Positions 34,983 through 44,682 of a stretch of DNA of 64,000 nt are shown here, piece by piece. The position numbers and the translations under genes are program-made. Origin of the DNA: an uncultured Alistipes sp. (GTDB lineage Bacteria; Bacteroidota; Bacteroidia; Bacteroidales; Rikenellaceae); NCBI GenBank assembly GCA_904502285.1, contig CAJGEC010000003.1, positions 34,788-98,787 of the forward strand. The letters run 5' to 3'. Positions within the stretch are counted from its first letter, which is position 1; each line of letters starts with the position of its first letter. The notes below the pieces were generated by a model that did not search any database, had not been told where the DNA came from, and was given only the letters and a program-made list of their open reading frames with translations.

Positions 34983-37739
34983 ATGGAATACGATTTCAGA
35001 GCCATTGAGCAAAAATGGCAGAAGAGATGGCAGGAGGAGGGTACCTACCGAGTAGATGTAGACCCTTCACGCCCAAAGTTCTACGTTTTGGATATGTTCC
35101 CCTACCCTTCGGGAGCGGGACTCCACGTAGGCCACCCACTCGGATATATTGCATCCGACATATATTCACGCTATAAGCGTCAGTCGGGCTTCAACGTGTT
35201 GCACCCTATGGGTTACGATGCCTTCGGCTTGCCTGCCGAGCAGTACGCTATCCAGACAGGTCAGCACCCAGCCATCACCACCGAGCAGAATATCGCACGC
35301 TACCGCTCACAGCTCGACAAGATAGGTTTCTCGTTCGACTGGTCACGCGAGGTACGCACCTGCGATGCTGAGTACTACCACTGGACACAGTGGGCATTCC
35401 TCCAGATGTTCGACCACTGGTACAACAACAAGAGCCAGAAGGCTGAGCCTATCACCGCCCTTGTAGCATACTTCGAGGAGAACGGTACCGAGGGTTTGGA
35501 CGCTGCACAGACTAACGCCCTCGACTTCACCGCTGCCGAGTGGTGTGCAATGACCGAGGAGGAGCGTGAGCAGGTACTTCAGAACTACCGCCTCGCCTTC
35601 CGTGCCGACACTATGGTAAACTGGTGTCCAGCGTTGGGCACTGTATTGGCTAACGACGAGGTTAAGGAGGGTCTCTCAGTTCGTGGTGGTCACCCTGTGG
35701 AGCAGAAGCGTATGAAGCAGTGGCTGTTGCGCGTTACGGCCTATGCACAGCGTATGCTCGACGGCCTTGAGAAGTTGGAGTGGAGCGAGTCGTTGAAGGA
35801 GATTCAGCGCAACTGGATTGGTCGCTCGGTAGGTGCTCAGGTATTCTTCGACGTGGCGGGTTCCGACCGCAAGTTGGAGATCTTCACCACACGTCCCGAC
35901 ACCATCTATGGCGTTACCTTTATGGTTATTGCGCCTGAGCACGAGTGGGTTGCAGAACTTACTACAGAGGATAACCGCGAGGCTGTGGAGGCCTATATCG
36001 CTGAGACTAAGCGTCGTTCGGAGCGTGAGCGTATCGCCGACACTAAGCGCGTAAGTGGTGTAAAGACTGGCTCTTTCGCCATCAACCCATTCACTGGCAA
36101 TGCTATTCCAATCTATATCTCGGACTACGTACTTTCGGGCTATGGTACTGGAGCTATTATGGCTGTTCCAGCACACGACTCTCGTGACTACGCCTTCGCT
36201 CGTCACTTCGGCTTGGATATCATCCCCGTTGTTGAGGGTGGCGACATTGAGAAGGAGTCGTACGACGCCAAGGAGGGCAAACTCATCAACTCCGACATCA
36301 TCAACGGTATGGATGTTAAGGAGGCTATCGACTTTATGTTCAAGGAGGTAGAGAATCGCGGTTTGGGTAAGCGCCTTGTGAACTACCGCTTGCGCGATGC
36401 TATCTTCTCACGTCAGCGCTACTGGGGTGAGCCATTCCCTATCTATTATAAGGGCGATGTTGCCTACCGCGTGAAGGATGAGGAGTTGCCATTGGCATTG
36501 CCTCCTATCGAGAACTTCGGTCCTACCGAGGAGGGTGAGCCACCATTGGCACGTGTTGAGGCATGGCATACTGCCGAGGGCTACCCATACGAACTCTCTA
36601 CAATGCCTGGCTTTGCGGGCTCTTCGGCCTACTTCCTCCGCTATATGGATCCACGCAACAACAAGGGCTTGGTGAGCAAGGAGGCTAACGACTACTGGCG
36701 CAACGTGGATCTCTACGTTGGTGGTATCGAGCATGCTACGGGCCACTTGATGTACTCACGCTTCTGGAATATGTTCCTCTACGACTTGGGCTACATCTGC
36801 GAATCGGAGCCATTCAAGAAGTTGGTAAACCAGGGTATGATTCAGGGTCGCTCGAACTTCGTGTACCGCATTGTGGGCACCAACAAGTTCGTATCACTCG
36901 GCCTTAAGAAGGAGTACGATACGCAGGAGATTCACGTAGACGTAAACATCGTGAAGAACGACATCCTCGACCTTGAGGCATTCCGCCAGTGGCGTCCAGA
37001 GTTCAAGGATGCAGAGTTTATCTTGGAGGATGGCAAATATATCTGTGGCTGGGCTATCGAGAAGATGTCGAAGTCGATGTTCAACGTGGTAAATCCCGAC
37101 TATATCGTCGATGCATACGGTGCCGATACATTGCGTATGTACGAGATGTTCCTCGGTCCTTTGGAGCAGTCAAAGCCTTGGGATACCAACGGTATCGATG
37201 GTGTTCACAAGTTCTTGCGCCGTCTCTGGGCTAAGTTCTACAACCGCGATGGCAAGTTCCTCGTAAACGACGAGAAGGCTACACCTGCCGAGTTGAAGAC
37301 CTTGCACAAGACCATCAAGAAGATTGGCGAGGATATCGAGAATTTCTCATTCAACACCTCTGTAGCAGCCTTCATGATCTGCTTGAACGAGCTTGGCGAC
37401 TGCTCTAAGCGCGAGATATTGGAGCCTCTGACAGCCCTTATCGCACCATTCGCACCTCATATTGCCGAGGAGCTATGGCACGCCTTGGGTCACGAGACCA
37501 CCGTTTGTGATGCACCATTCCCTAAGTACAATGCCGACTACTTGGTGGAGAACTCATTCGAGTACCCTGTGATGATCAACGGCAAGTTGCGCTTCAAGCA
37601 GGAGTACGCCTTGGATATGTCGCAGGATGATATCGCACAAGATATCGTCACTACCGAGGGTGCTCAGAAGTGGCTTGAGGGTAAGCAACCAAAGAAGATT
37701 ATCGTGGTCAAGGGTAAGATTATCAATATCGTGATGTAA
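34983..37739 (+). CDS. leuS: Leucyl-tRNA synthetase
   Basis: The protein has 918 residues. The HIGH-type motif is HVGHPLGY within PYPSGAGLHVGH (~38-57). The CP1 editing domain contains TTRPDTIYG (~301). The KMSKS loop begins at ~694. It charges tRNA-Leu in the cytoplasm. It lies 44 bp after the S4 gene, probably in the same transcript, and ends at a strong hairpin. Confidence 0.97.
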   Translation: MEYDFRAIEQKWQKRWQEEGTYRVDVDPSRPKFYVLDMFPYPSGAGLHVGHPLGYIASDIYSRYKRQSGFNVLHPMGYDAFGLPAEQYAIQTGQHPAITTEQNIARYRSQLDKIGFSFDWSREVRTCDAEYYHWTQWAFLQMFDHWYNNKSQKAEPITALVAYFEENGTEGLDAAQTNALDFTAAEWCAMTEEEREQVLQNYRLAFRADTMVNWCPALGTVLANDEVKEGLSVRGGHPVEQKRMKQWLLRVTAYAQRMLDGLEKLEWSESLKEIQRNWIGRSVGAQVFFDVAGSDRKLEIFTTRPDTIYGVTFMVIAPEHEWVAELTTEDNREAVEAYIAETKRRSERERIADTKRVSGVKTGSFAINPFTGNAIPIYISDYVLSGYGTGAIMAVPAHDSRDYAFARHFGLDIIPVVEGGDIEKESYDAKEGKLINSDIINGMDVKEAIDFMFKEVENRGLGKRLVNYRLRDAIFSRQRYWGEPFPIYYKGDVAYRVKDEELPLALPPIENFGPTEEGEPPLARVEAWHTAEGYPYELSTMPGFAGSSAYFLRYMDPRNNKGLVSKEANDYWRNVDLYVGGIEHATGHLMYSRFWNMFLYDLGYICESEPFKKLVNQGMIQGRSNFVYRIVGTNKFVSLGLKKEYDTQEIHVDVNIVKNDILDLEAFRQWRPEFKDAEFILEDGKYICGWAIEKMSKSMFNVVNPDYIVDAYGADTLRMYEMFLGPLEQSKPWDTNGIDGVHKFLRRLWAKFYNRDGKFLVNDEKATPAELKTLHKTIKKIGEDIENFSFNTSVAAFMICLNELGDCSKREILEPLTALIAPFAPHIAEELWHALGHETTVCDAPFPKYNADYLVENSFEYPVMINGKLRFKQEYALDMSQDDIAQDIVTTEGAQKWLEGKQPKKIIVVKGKIINIVM

Positions 37740-37761
37740 TCCCTTGGCTTGATACAAAGAT

Positions 37762-37790
37762 GAAGGGCGTGTCCGCTGGACACGCCCTTC
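37762..37790. terminator. Terminator between leuS and the convergent lipoprotein gene
   Basis: A perfect 13-bp G/C-rich stem (37762-37774 with 37778-37790) and a three-base loop, with a short T stretch on the plus side. Its core agggcgtgtcc recurs in the terminator at 55829. Confidence 0.85.
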
Positions 37791-37819
37791 TTTCATATAG
37801 GGTTGTGTTATAATCCTAA

Positions 37820-39577
37820 TTATGCTGGATTCTCACCATACTTAAGCTCACGCTCGATTACGCCAGTGAATGTACGGCCCAACTCGTCAGTAAGCTCAAA
37901 TGTAAACTTGTAACCACCAGAGATGTGCTCTACTGTAACATAACCAGAACCACCGTTCTCTACATAAAGGTATGCAGGAACTCCATTATAGGTAATCTTT
38001 GATGTCTCTGCCAACAAATCTCCATTATAAGGAGGAGCAGTTACGTTGTAAGTACCCTCTGGGATAATCTTCGATCCGCCTGTGTGCCAGATGTCGAACA
38101 TAATCTCCAACTTACCATCCTGAGACTTTGCAGTAGCGATACACTCCTCATCATTCTGATAACCCTTATTAAGTGCCTTCCACTCTGTGTAGTGTGAAGA
38201 ACCTGTGTCCTCAGCGAGGTCCATACCACGCATAGCACCAGCATACTTAAGCGATACGATAGTGTTACCAGCCTGGAAAGTACCCTCAACAACGATAGCC
38301 TCACGACGTGTATCGATAGTTACCTCAAAGGTAGCGTCAGTGATATCTGTTGCTAAAGAGCAATTTCTACGGTATGATGAATTGCTATTATTACGCTCTG
38401 AGTTAAGAAGAATACCACCATTTGCTACTGAGTAGGTACCAGACTCTGGACGACGAGTGTTAGCCTCTGGGAGGTTGAGAGCGATGAATGTCTGCATCTC
38501 ACCAAGGGTGCTATCGAACTCAACGAATACGAGTGTCCACTTCTTACCAGCATCGCCAAGTTCTGCCCAAGCATCGACAATACCCTTCTCGCCACCGAAT
38601 ACTACATACTCCATATTTGGATCAAAGCCTGCGAAGAGCTGCTTCACGGTGAACTCCTTAGTAACATCACCATAAGTGAAGGTGATAGTAGCCTCACGCA
38701 TAGCAGAAGTCTCATTAGCAGCAACATAGCAGTAGAACTGACCATCCAAAGCAACAGCATCTGAAATCCAATCAGCATCCTCAGACACTGCAAGCTCCAC
38801 ACCCTCAACAGGGTTCTCGATAGTGTAGGTGATCGAGCAATCGCCACCCTCTGGAGCAAACTCCATAGAGTTCTGTGAAAGCACGATTACTGGAGCTGGA
38901 ACAACATACTCTGACTGCTTAACAGCAACCTCGAAGTTCAAGATACCATACTCTACAGTGATCTTACCCTCACGAGCCTCACCTGCATTAGCAGCAACAA
39001 CGAATGAGATCTCTGAATCGCGAACGATAAAGCTTGAGATCCAATCAACATTTGCCTTAGCCTTCACCGCCTGGCCCTGGATAGGATTAGCCAAAGTGTA
39101 GGTGATGATACCCTCCTGCATGGTGCAGTCGAAGTTCATAACCTCCTCAGAAGTGCGAATAAGCTCTGGAACAGCTGGCTTTGGATCCTCACCCTTAGCC
39201 GCCTGCATCACAGTAACCTCGAAAGACTTAGTCTTGTAAGATACCGTAACCTTAGCCTCACGAGCCTCACCGTCGTTTGCCTCAACAGTAAAGGTAACGC
39301 TCTCGGCTGGGTCATTAACCAATACCCAGATAGAGTCACACGATACATCTACCTTTGCATTCTCCTCGGCATTCTCCAAAGTGAAGGTGATCTCACCCTC
39401 GCCACCTGCTGCAGTAAACTCCATAGTTGCCTCAGATGTGAGTGTCAAGACAGCCTCTTTCTGGTCGTCACCACCAGGGTTGTTAGGGCCATTAGGCTCT
39501 TCAACTGGAGCCTCGTCGCAAGCTACAAATACCATAGGTACTGCAAGCAATGCGTAGAAAAGATTTCTAAGTTTCAT
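37820..39577 (-). CDS. Surface lipoprotein with three BACON domains and two beta-rich repeats
   Basis: The protein has 585 residues with the lipid cysteine at 20, followed by DEAPVEEP. Three BACON domains stand in a row (~43-128, ~135-225, ~230-315), each with a TSE/NSMEF opening and a closing VxQ strand. Residues ~320-455 and ~460-580 are two copies of the island's beta-rich domain, seen by the PxSGTY or PEGTY turn and the closing LKYAG or FTGVI strands. It is the second gene of a two-gene leftward unit, ending at the terminator shared with leuS. It is probably a surface binding protein; ligand unknown. Confidence 0.82.
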   Translation of the reverse strand: MKLRNLFYALLAVPMVFVACDEAPVEEPNGPNNPGGDDQKEAVLTLTSEATMEFTAAGGEGEITFTLENAEENAKVDVSCDSIWVLVNDPAESVTFTVEANDGEAREAKVTVSYKTKSFEVTVMQAAKGEDPKPAVPELIRTSEEVMNFDCTMQEGIITYTLANPIQGQAVKAKANVDWISSFIVRDSEISFVVAANAGEAREGKITVEYGILNFEVAVKQSEYVVPAPVIVLSQNSMEFAPEGGDCSITYTIENPVEGVELAVSEDADWISDAVALDGQFYCYVAANETSAMREATITFTYGDVTKEFTVKQLFAGFDPNMEYVVFGGEKGIVDAWAELGDAGKKWTLVFVEFDSTLGEMQTFIALNLPEANTRRPESGTYSVANGGILLNSERNNSNSSYRRNCSLATDITDATFEVTIDTRREAIVVEGTFQAGNTIVSLKYAGAMRGMDLAEDTGSSHYTEWKALNKGYQNDEECIATAKSQDGKLEIMFDIWHTGGSKIIPEGTYNVTAPPYNGDLLAETSKITYNGVPAYLYVENGGSGYVTVEHISGGYKFTFELTDELGRTFTGVIERELKYGENPA

Positions 39578-39620
39578 AATGTTTAGTGTTTAGAATATTT
39601 GTTTTGTAATTTTTCTAAGT

Positions 39621-40850
39621 CTACTGCTCATTGACATTCATAATTGTCATCTCTCCCGCTACAGTACCAACCATCTCGTTACCAGCGTCATCCACACAGT
39701 TGTACTCGATGGTAGTAACACCCTCAGCCTCTGTAATACGAAGGATACCACTCATCATAGGAGCCAACTTCTCGCCCTTGATAACGCCATTTGTGAGCGA
39801 AGCATACCAAGTACCAATCAAGCTATTCTCGCCCAACATACCTGGGATAAACTTGTCGTTATAGTCTCCAGCATAGTCTGGATTGTACTCTGCGTAGAGA
39901 CCACAGCAAGTGGTGGCATCGTTATTGAACAACTCGATGCAGAAGTAGTCGCTACCCTTAACGGCCTCGATAAACCACTGATGCTTGCCCGCCTCAGTGT
40001 TAAGGCCGAAATACTTAGCAGTAATCTCAGCGTTCTTCACATCGAAGGTATAATCCTCAAAGAAGGTAGAGTTGATATAGCCTACATCAACGATAAGCTC
40101 ACCTGAATAGGTTACGATATGTTTTGCACCATCAGGGAAGACGATCTCTGCGTAGAAGCTATCATCTGTAACTGTTACTGTAGCACTCTGGTAACTTGCA
40201 GCCTTGAGGTAGTCGCTACCATCTGCTTTCACCTTGCAGAACCAGCTACCAGCATCGCTGAAAGTTCCAGCAGCAAAGGTATCCTCCTGATCGAAAGTAT
40301 AAACGCCATTAGGGAGCACTACAACCTCATCCTCACACTCCTGATCGATATAGAAGTCGAAGTAGTAGTATGTACCAGAGGCCTTAGCAGAACCATCTTT
40401 TGCGACACCGATATCCGAGAGGATAACGAAGTAATTAGGAACATCAGACTCCTGAGTTCCGAGATAGATACCCTCGAAACGAGCTGCCTCGAAATTAACG
40501 TCGCAGATAGCACCCTCCTGGCTAATGGTGATTAGCTCCGAAGCATTAGAGTAAACCAACTTAACGGTAGTCTTACGAGCCTTCTCGGTTGGGTTAGCCG
40601 AAACGGTAATAACAACCTTGTCGCCATCGATGGTTGCTGTTAGCCAATCCACGCTCTTTCTTACAGCAGCAATGCTACCATCACCATACTCGATACGGAA
40701 GCTAACCTCCTGAGTACCGCCCTCAGCAAGAAACTCCAAGGTAGAATCCGATGTAAACTCAATAGCTGGTGTAGCCGCTGGCTCTGGGGTCTCCTCACAA
40801 GCAACCGAAAGAGTTGCTATAAATGCGAAAAGAATAAATAGTTTTTTCAT
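39621..40850 (-). CDS. BACON lipoprotein with two beta-rich domains
   Basis: The protein has 409 residues with the lipid cysteine at 18 (ACEETPEP). One BACON domain (~30-115) ends ELITISQEG. The beta-rich domain follows (~120-255): NYFVILSDIG, then YYYFDFY, LPNGVYTF and a HIVTYSGEL close. A second, more distant copy (~260-405) ends in CVDDAGNEMVGTVAG, a C-terminal form shared with the genes at 41048 and 42325. It is the first gene of its two-gene unit; a -7 element lies at 40889. Confidence 0.8.
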   Translation of the reverse strand: MKKLFILFAFIATLSVACEETPEPAATPAIEFTSDSTLEFLAEGGTQEVSFRIEYGDGSIAAVRKSVDWLTATIDGDKVVITVSANPTEKARKTTVKLVYSNASELITISQEGAICDVNFEAARFEGIYLGTQESDVPNYFVILSDIGVAKDGSAKASGTYYYFDFYIDQECEDEVVVLPNGVYTFDQEDTFAAGTFSDAGSWFCKVKADGSDYLKAASYQSATVTVTDDSFYAEIVFPDGAKHIVTYSGELIVDVGYINSTFFEDYTFDVKNAEITAKYFGLNTEAGKHQWFIEAVKGSDYFCIELFNNDATTCCGLYAEYNPDYAGDYNDKFIPGMLGENSLIGTWYASLTNGVIKGEKLAPMMSGILRITEAEGVTTIEYNCVDDAGNEMVGTVAGEMTIMNVNEQ

Positions 40851-40888
40851 CTCTCCTATGTTTTTGAAATTAATTATCTAAGATGACA

Positions 40889-40896
40889 CAAATATA
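40889..40896 (-). promoter_or_regulatory. Candidate -7 element of a two-gene lipoprotein unit
   Basis: The minus strand reads TATATTTG, 38 bp before the ATG at 40850. No clear -33 TTTG is found at 19-21 bp. Confidence 0.45.
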
Positions 40897-40956
40897 CAAC
40901 AAATAATGTAATTAGGAAGAAAATATTACATATTTTTAGCAACACAGGGCACAGAA

Positions 40957-40988
40957 AGGGCGCGCTCAGACTATTCTGAACACGCCCC
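40957..40988 (-). terminator. Terminator after the lipoprotein gene at 41048
   Basis: A 13-14 bp stem (40957-40970 with 40975-40988) forms with two G-U pairs only on the minus strand, with a four-base loop and a short T stretch after it. It separates two lipoprotein units. Confidence 0.7.
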
Positions 40989-41047
40989 TACCCTATTGCA
41001 AAGAGCAAATGCCTTATTAGTAGCGCTCTCTGCTACACGTTTCTCTA

Positions 41048-42295
41048 TTAGATAGTGCCAGTGATTGTACCTGTAATGGCATTACCAGCATCATCCAGAC
41101 AGTCAAGGGTGATCTCTACTGTATCGTTACCACCAAACTTAACCTCTATATCGCCACGATAGAGTGGTGCTACATCGCCTGCGATATTGTTATTTGCATC
41201 CATCTCAACGTACCAGCTACCAGCAATATAGCCCTCCTCATCAACATAGCCTGGGATGAAAGAGTTGATATACTTCTGAGAGTCATACAAGTCGTAGTCG
41301 GCAAGAGCGTGGTAGTTCACATCCCAGCCACCATAATTGATATCGGCCAAGAAATCAAGGAAGAAACACCTGATAACAGGATTACCATCTGTGGTAGCAA
41401 CCTGAACATACCAATTGTCAGCCTCAGCAGTGCCATAGTAATCTTCATAGTTTTCTGCTGCGATCATCGTGTTCTCAAGATTGATTACGAGGTCGTCGGT
41501 GAGGGTAGATTCTGCCTGGAACTCTCCTGGCACTGTGGCAAGACTACCCTCATAGGTAATAACAATCTTACTCTCGTCAGCCAAAACCACCTCAGCCACA
41601 ATCTTATCCTTGGTAACTACAACGGTTGCGTCGTGGTAGATAAAGGACTCCTCGAAATCGTCACCAGCGCTATTTACAGTAAAGCCCAACGAGTTCTCAG
41701 CATCGATAGTTCCTGTCCTCTTTGTAGATAGACGGTCGAAATGATAAGTACCCTCAGGGATGGTGCAATCGGCATTCACCTCATCCGAATAGAGATCGAA
41801 ATAGAAGTAGAAGGCATTAGGTGTAACAGTCTCGATAGAGAGGTCTGCATCCGACAAGAGCAGAGCATAGAGGTTTGCATCCGTGCCCATCATCTCTGCC
41901 GAATAGAAGGAGCCAAGGAGGTTGTTTGCTACAAGCTCCACCGTTGGGATAACGACCTCGGCCTTAGCCTGACGTACGGTAACCTCGAAAGACTCGGTAG
42001 AGTAAGCAACCTCAATCTTTGCTTGACGATCCTCACCCTCGTTTGCCTCAACGTCAAAGGTGATGGTCTGGCCTACTACGATATTCTTAATCCACTCTGC
42101 CTCGCTGGTTGCACTTGGCAACGCGTTCTGCTCAGCAGTCAAAGTGTAGGTGATAACACCCTGGCCACCCTCAGCCTCAAACATCATAGAGGCATCAGAG
42201 GTAAGTGTAAGGCTCACAGGAGCATCGGTAGTATTTCCTGACTCACAAGCTACAAAGAGCAATGGGAGCACCAAGAGATAAAATAACTTTTTCAT
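41048..42295 (-). CDS. BACON lipoprotein with two beta-rich domains
   Basis: The protein has 415 residues with the lipid cysteine at 17. The BACON domain (~28-112) ends FEVTVRQAK. The first beta-rich domain (~118-250) shows LYALLLSDAD, FYFYFDLYSD, IPEGTYHF and KIVITYEGSL. The C-terminal domain (~255-415) ends CLDDAGNAITGTITGTI. It lies 29 bp after its partner gene at 42325 in the same direction. The domain order is the same as in that gene with one repeat set fewer. Confidence 0.8.
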   Translation of the reverse strand: MKKLFYLLVLPLLFVACESGNTTDAPVSLTLTSDASMMFEAEGGQGVITYTLTAEQNALPSATSEAEWIKNIVVGQTITFDVEANEGEDRQAKIEVAYSTESFEVTVRQAKAEVVIPTVELVANNLLGSFYSAEMMGTDANLYALLLSDADLSIETVTPNAFYFYFDLYSDEVNADCTIPEGTYHFDRLSTKRTGTIDAENSLGFTVNSAGDDFEESFIYHDATVVVTKDKIVAEVVLADESKIVITYEGSLATVPGEFQAESTLTDDLVINLENTMIAAENYEDYYGTAEADNWYVQVATTDGNPVIRCFFLDFLADINYGGWDVNYHALADYDLYDSQKYINSFIPGYVDEEGYIAGSWYVEMDANNNIAGDVAPLYRGDIEVKFGGNDTVEITLDCLDDAGNAITGTITGTI

Positions 42296-42324
42296 AAATT
42301 AATTCTCATTATATCAGTAACTTA

Positions 42325-44493
42325 TTAACGTACAACAAGGCTCTGTGGGATGCTATACATAGCCTTATTACCACCCTTAGCAGACATCATCGCAGCAGGG
42401 GTTGCAGCCATTGTTGTCATAGTGCCCGTGATCTTCACGCCTGCATCATCGGTACAATCGAAGATGAATGTGCGTGAGCCATCATCATTCTTAACGACAT
42501 CAACAGTACCACCATAGAGAGGAGCAAACTCATAGCTGAAGCCACCATTTCCGTTAAGCACACCATACCAAGATGCGTAGGTATAGCCATCCTGAATATA
42601 GCCACGGATGAACGAGTTTACATAGTCCTCTGGATTAGAGAATGAGTTATCCTGCAATGCGTGGTAGGTCAATGCCCAGTCATCAGCAGTAGGATCTGCA
42701 AGGAGCTCCAACTGGATAAATACACCGCTTAGCATATTAGGATCCTCGTAGAGGCGCACGGTATAGTTGTCGGTATCAGGGGTGTAGTAATCACCATAAT
42801 AGTTTGCCGACATTGTTACGTTAGTGCAATTGAATGTCGCATCGGTGGTGATATTTGAGTCTGAGCCCTGATCATCGTCATCGTCACCAGAGTCGTAAGG
42901 GGTAATAGCCAAGTCGCCCTCGTAGGTAACGGTAACTGTAGTACCCTGCTCGGTGGTGAACTCAGCCTCGATCTTATTCTCGCTAACTACCACAACGCCA
43001 TCGGTATAGAGGTAGCGTGCAGCATAGTCCGTACCCGAAGAGTTAATCTTAAAGCCGTATGTCTTACCAAGGCTAACGGTGCCAGCCTGCCAAGAAGAGG
43101 TTACATCCACAGGATATGTTCCGTATGGGATAGTATTATCCTCGGTCAAGGTGTCTGAGTAGAGGTCGAAATAGAAATAGGTTGAGTTTGGCACAGGGTT
43201 ATTTCTATCGATCACAGCGTCAGAGAGGGTGAAGTAGTAGTTGTTAGGTGCTAAACCACCCAACTGGCTCGATGTATATAGCTCGCCACTCAAATAGGTT
43301 GCCTCGAAGTTGAGATTCTTGAGAGCCTCAGGAGTCTCATAACCCGTGAGATCAAAGCCCAAGACTGGACCATTCCAATCGAAATCGATGTGGTGACCCA
43401 ACTCCGACTCTATGAAGCCCTGGATACGAGAGGTGTTGTTTGAGTGGTGGGTAATCTCAATCTCGGCAGCGGTGATTACGGTGTACTGACCATTACCGAT
43501 GCTATACTGCGCCCACTCACTGATATACTGCAACTCGTCATCAGCACCAAGCACATAACGTCCCTCTGACAAGTAGTCACTGCTCTTACCTGCCAAGTCA
43601 TACATATCCAACTCGTGTGCATAGTAGTTGTCCACAAACAACTTCAACACGAAGTTACCTGGGGTGAAGACAACGGCCTCAACAGCCACTGGCTCAAAGT
43701 TCTGGGGACCAGTAGGGATGTTTGCTTCCATCTTCTCGATAATACCCTCGTAGGTGATGTGGTATGTAACATTATCATCGCCTGTGAGATAGATGTCCAA
43801 AGTATAAATCTCATTCTCATAAGTAACTGTAGCACGACCTGTTGTAAATGAAATGATTCTCTCGCCATCGAAGATGAACAACTCTGTACCCTGAAGCAAA
43901 AGATTCTCAGATACAGTGCTATAAGTACCAGCCTGCAAGATATACTGAGACTCAGTGCCTACGAGTGCCAACGTAAAATACAAAGTCTCGTTAGCATCGC
44001 CAAAGGTCAAGTAGAAGTAGTTGTTTGGCATTCCGTAATATGCGCTATCAGCACGACGTGCCCACGACATCTCATAATCCACAACAGGGGTTTCAGCCGC
44101 AGCCGTCTGAGCAATAGCCACCTCGAACGACTGTGTCTCGTACGAAACAACAACCTTTGTCTGGCGTGCCTCGCCCTCGTTAGCACTAACGGTGAAGGTG
44201 ATAGTCTCGCCCACTACTGGTGCGCTAACCCAATCAGCCTCGCAAGTGGCACTCAACTCAACATCCTCCTTCTTATTCTCCAAGGTGTAGGTGATAACAC
44301 CCTCGCCACCCTCTTCAGAGAACTCCAACGTAGCCTCAGAGGTAAGGGTTAATTTAGGCTCCTCAACCACTGGTGCGTCTGGACCATCTGGACCATCTGG
44401 GGTGTTTGGGCCTGTTGGCTCGTTCACAGGAGCCTTCTCACACGCTGCAAGCATCATTGGCAATGCAAGCAACAAATAGAACAATTTTTTCAT
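42325..44493 (-). CDS. Large BACON lipoprotein with about four beta-rich domains
   Basis: The protein has 722 residues with the lipid cysteine at 18. Residues 1-136 (signal, Pro/Asp-rich spacer and BACON) are almost the same as in the gene at 44683; the proteins then part. Beta-rich domains follow at ~140-260, ~265-390, ~395-545 (NYYFTLSDAV, FYFDLYSDTL, IPYGTYPV, VTVTYEGDL) and ~560-700. The last ends FDCTDDAGVKITGTM. A short tail (~700-722) is extra. It is the first gene of the middle two-gene unit. A diversified binding face on a constant export module is inferred. Confidence 0.82.
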   Translation of the reverse strand: MKKLFYLLLALPMMLAACEKAPVNEPTGPNTPDGPDGPDAPVVEEPKLTLTSEATLEFSEEGGEGVITYTLENKKEDVELSATCEADWVSAPVVGETITFTVSANEGEARQTKVVVSYETQSFEVAIAQTAAAETPVVDYEMSWARRADSAYYGMPNNYFYLTFGDANETLYFTLALVGTESQYILQAGTYSTVSENLLLQGTELFIFDGERIISFTTGRATVTYENEIYTLDIYLTGDDNVTYHITYEGIIEKMEANIPTGPQNFEPVAVEAVVFTPGNFVLKLFVDNYYAHELDMYDLAGKSSDYLSEGRYVLGADDELQYISEWAQYSIGNGQYTVITAAEIEITHHSNNTSRIQGFIESELGHHIDFDWNGPVLGFDLTGYETPEALKNLNFEATYLSGELYTSSQLGGLAPNNYYFTLSDAVIDRNNPVPNSTYFYFDLYSDTLTEDNTIPYGTYPVDVTSSWQAGTVSLGKTYGFKINSSGTDYAARYLYTDGVVVVSENKIEAEFTTEQGTTVTVTYEGDLAITPYDSGDDDDDQGSDSNITTDATFNCTNVTMSANYYGDYYTPDTDNYTVRLYEDPNMLSGVFIQLELLADPTADDWALTYHALQDNSFSNPEDYVNSFIRGYIQDGYTYASWYGVLNGNGGFSYEFAPLYGGTVDVVKNDDGSRTFIFDCTDDAGVKITGTMTTMAATPAAMMSAKGGNKAMYSIPQSLVVR
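44086..44493 (-). repeat. Constant 5' cassette, copy 1
   Basis: The first 136 codons match the first 133 codons of the next upstream lipoprotein gene (46099-46497), with roughly nine amino-acid changes and a three-codon indel by eye. Beyond this point the two genes show no close similarity. Confidence 0.85.
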
Positions 44494-44575
44494 AAATTTT
44501 ACTCTTTTTTTATTTATAATTCTGATTTTGTCTCACACCAATTAGCCAATCTCATAGATTGACGCATAATTTGCA

Positions 44576-44583
44576 CAAATATA
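44576..44583 (-). promoter_or_regulatory. Candidate -7 element of the middle lipoprotein unit
   Basis: The minus strand reads TATATTTG, 82 bp before the ATG at 44493. A TTTG is present but 24 bp upstream, slightly too far. Confidence 0.45.
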
Positions 44584-44622
44584 TATATAATTTTCTTATC
44601 GTTACAACAAACAAAGAAAAAA

Positions 44623-44649
44623 GTTTGCGAGCCTTATCAGCTCGCAAAC
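44623..44649 (-). terminator. Terminator after the lipoprotein gene at 44683
   Basis: A perfect 10-bp stem (44623-44632 with 44640-44649) and a seven-base loop are followed on the minus strand by TTTTTTCTTTG. Confidence 0.88.
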
Positions 44650-44682
44650 CTTGTAAACCCTTTTTGGTTAGACTCTATCGCT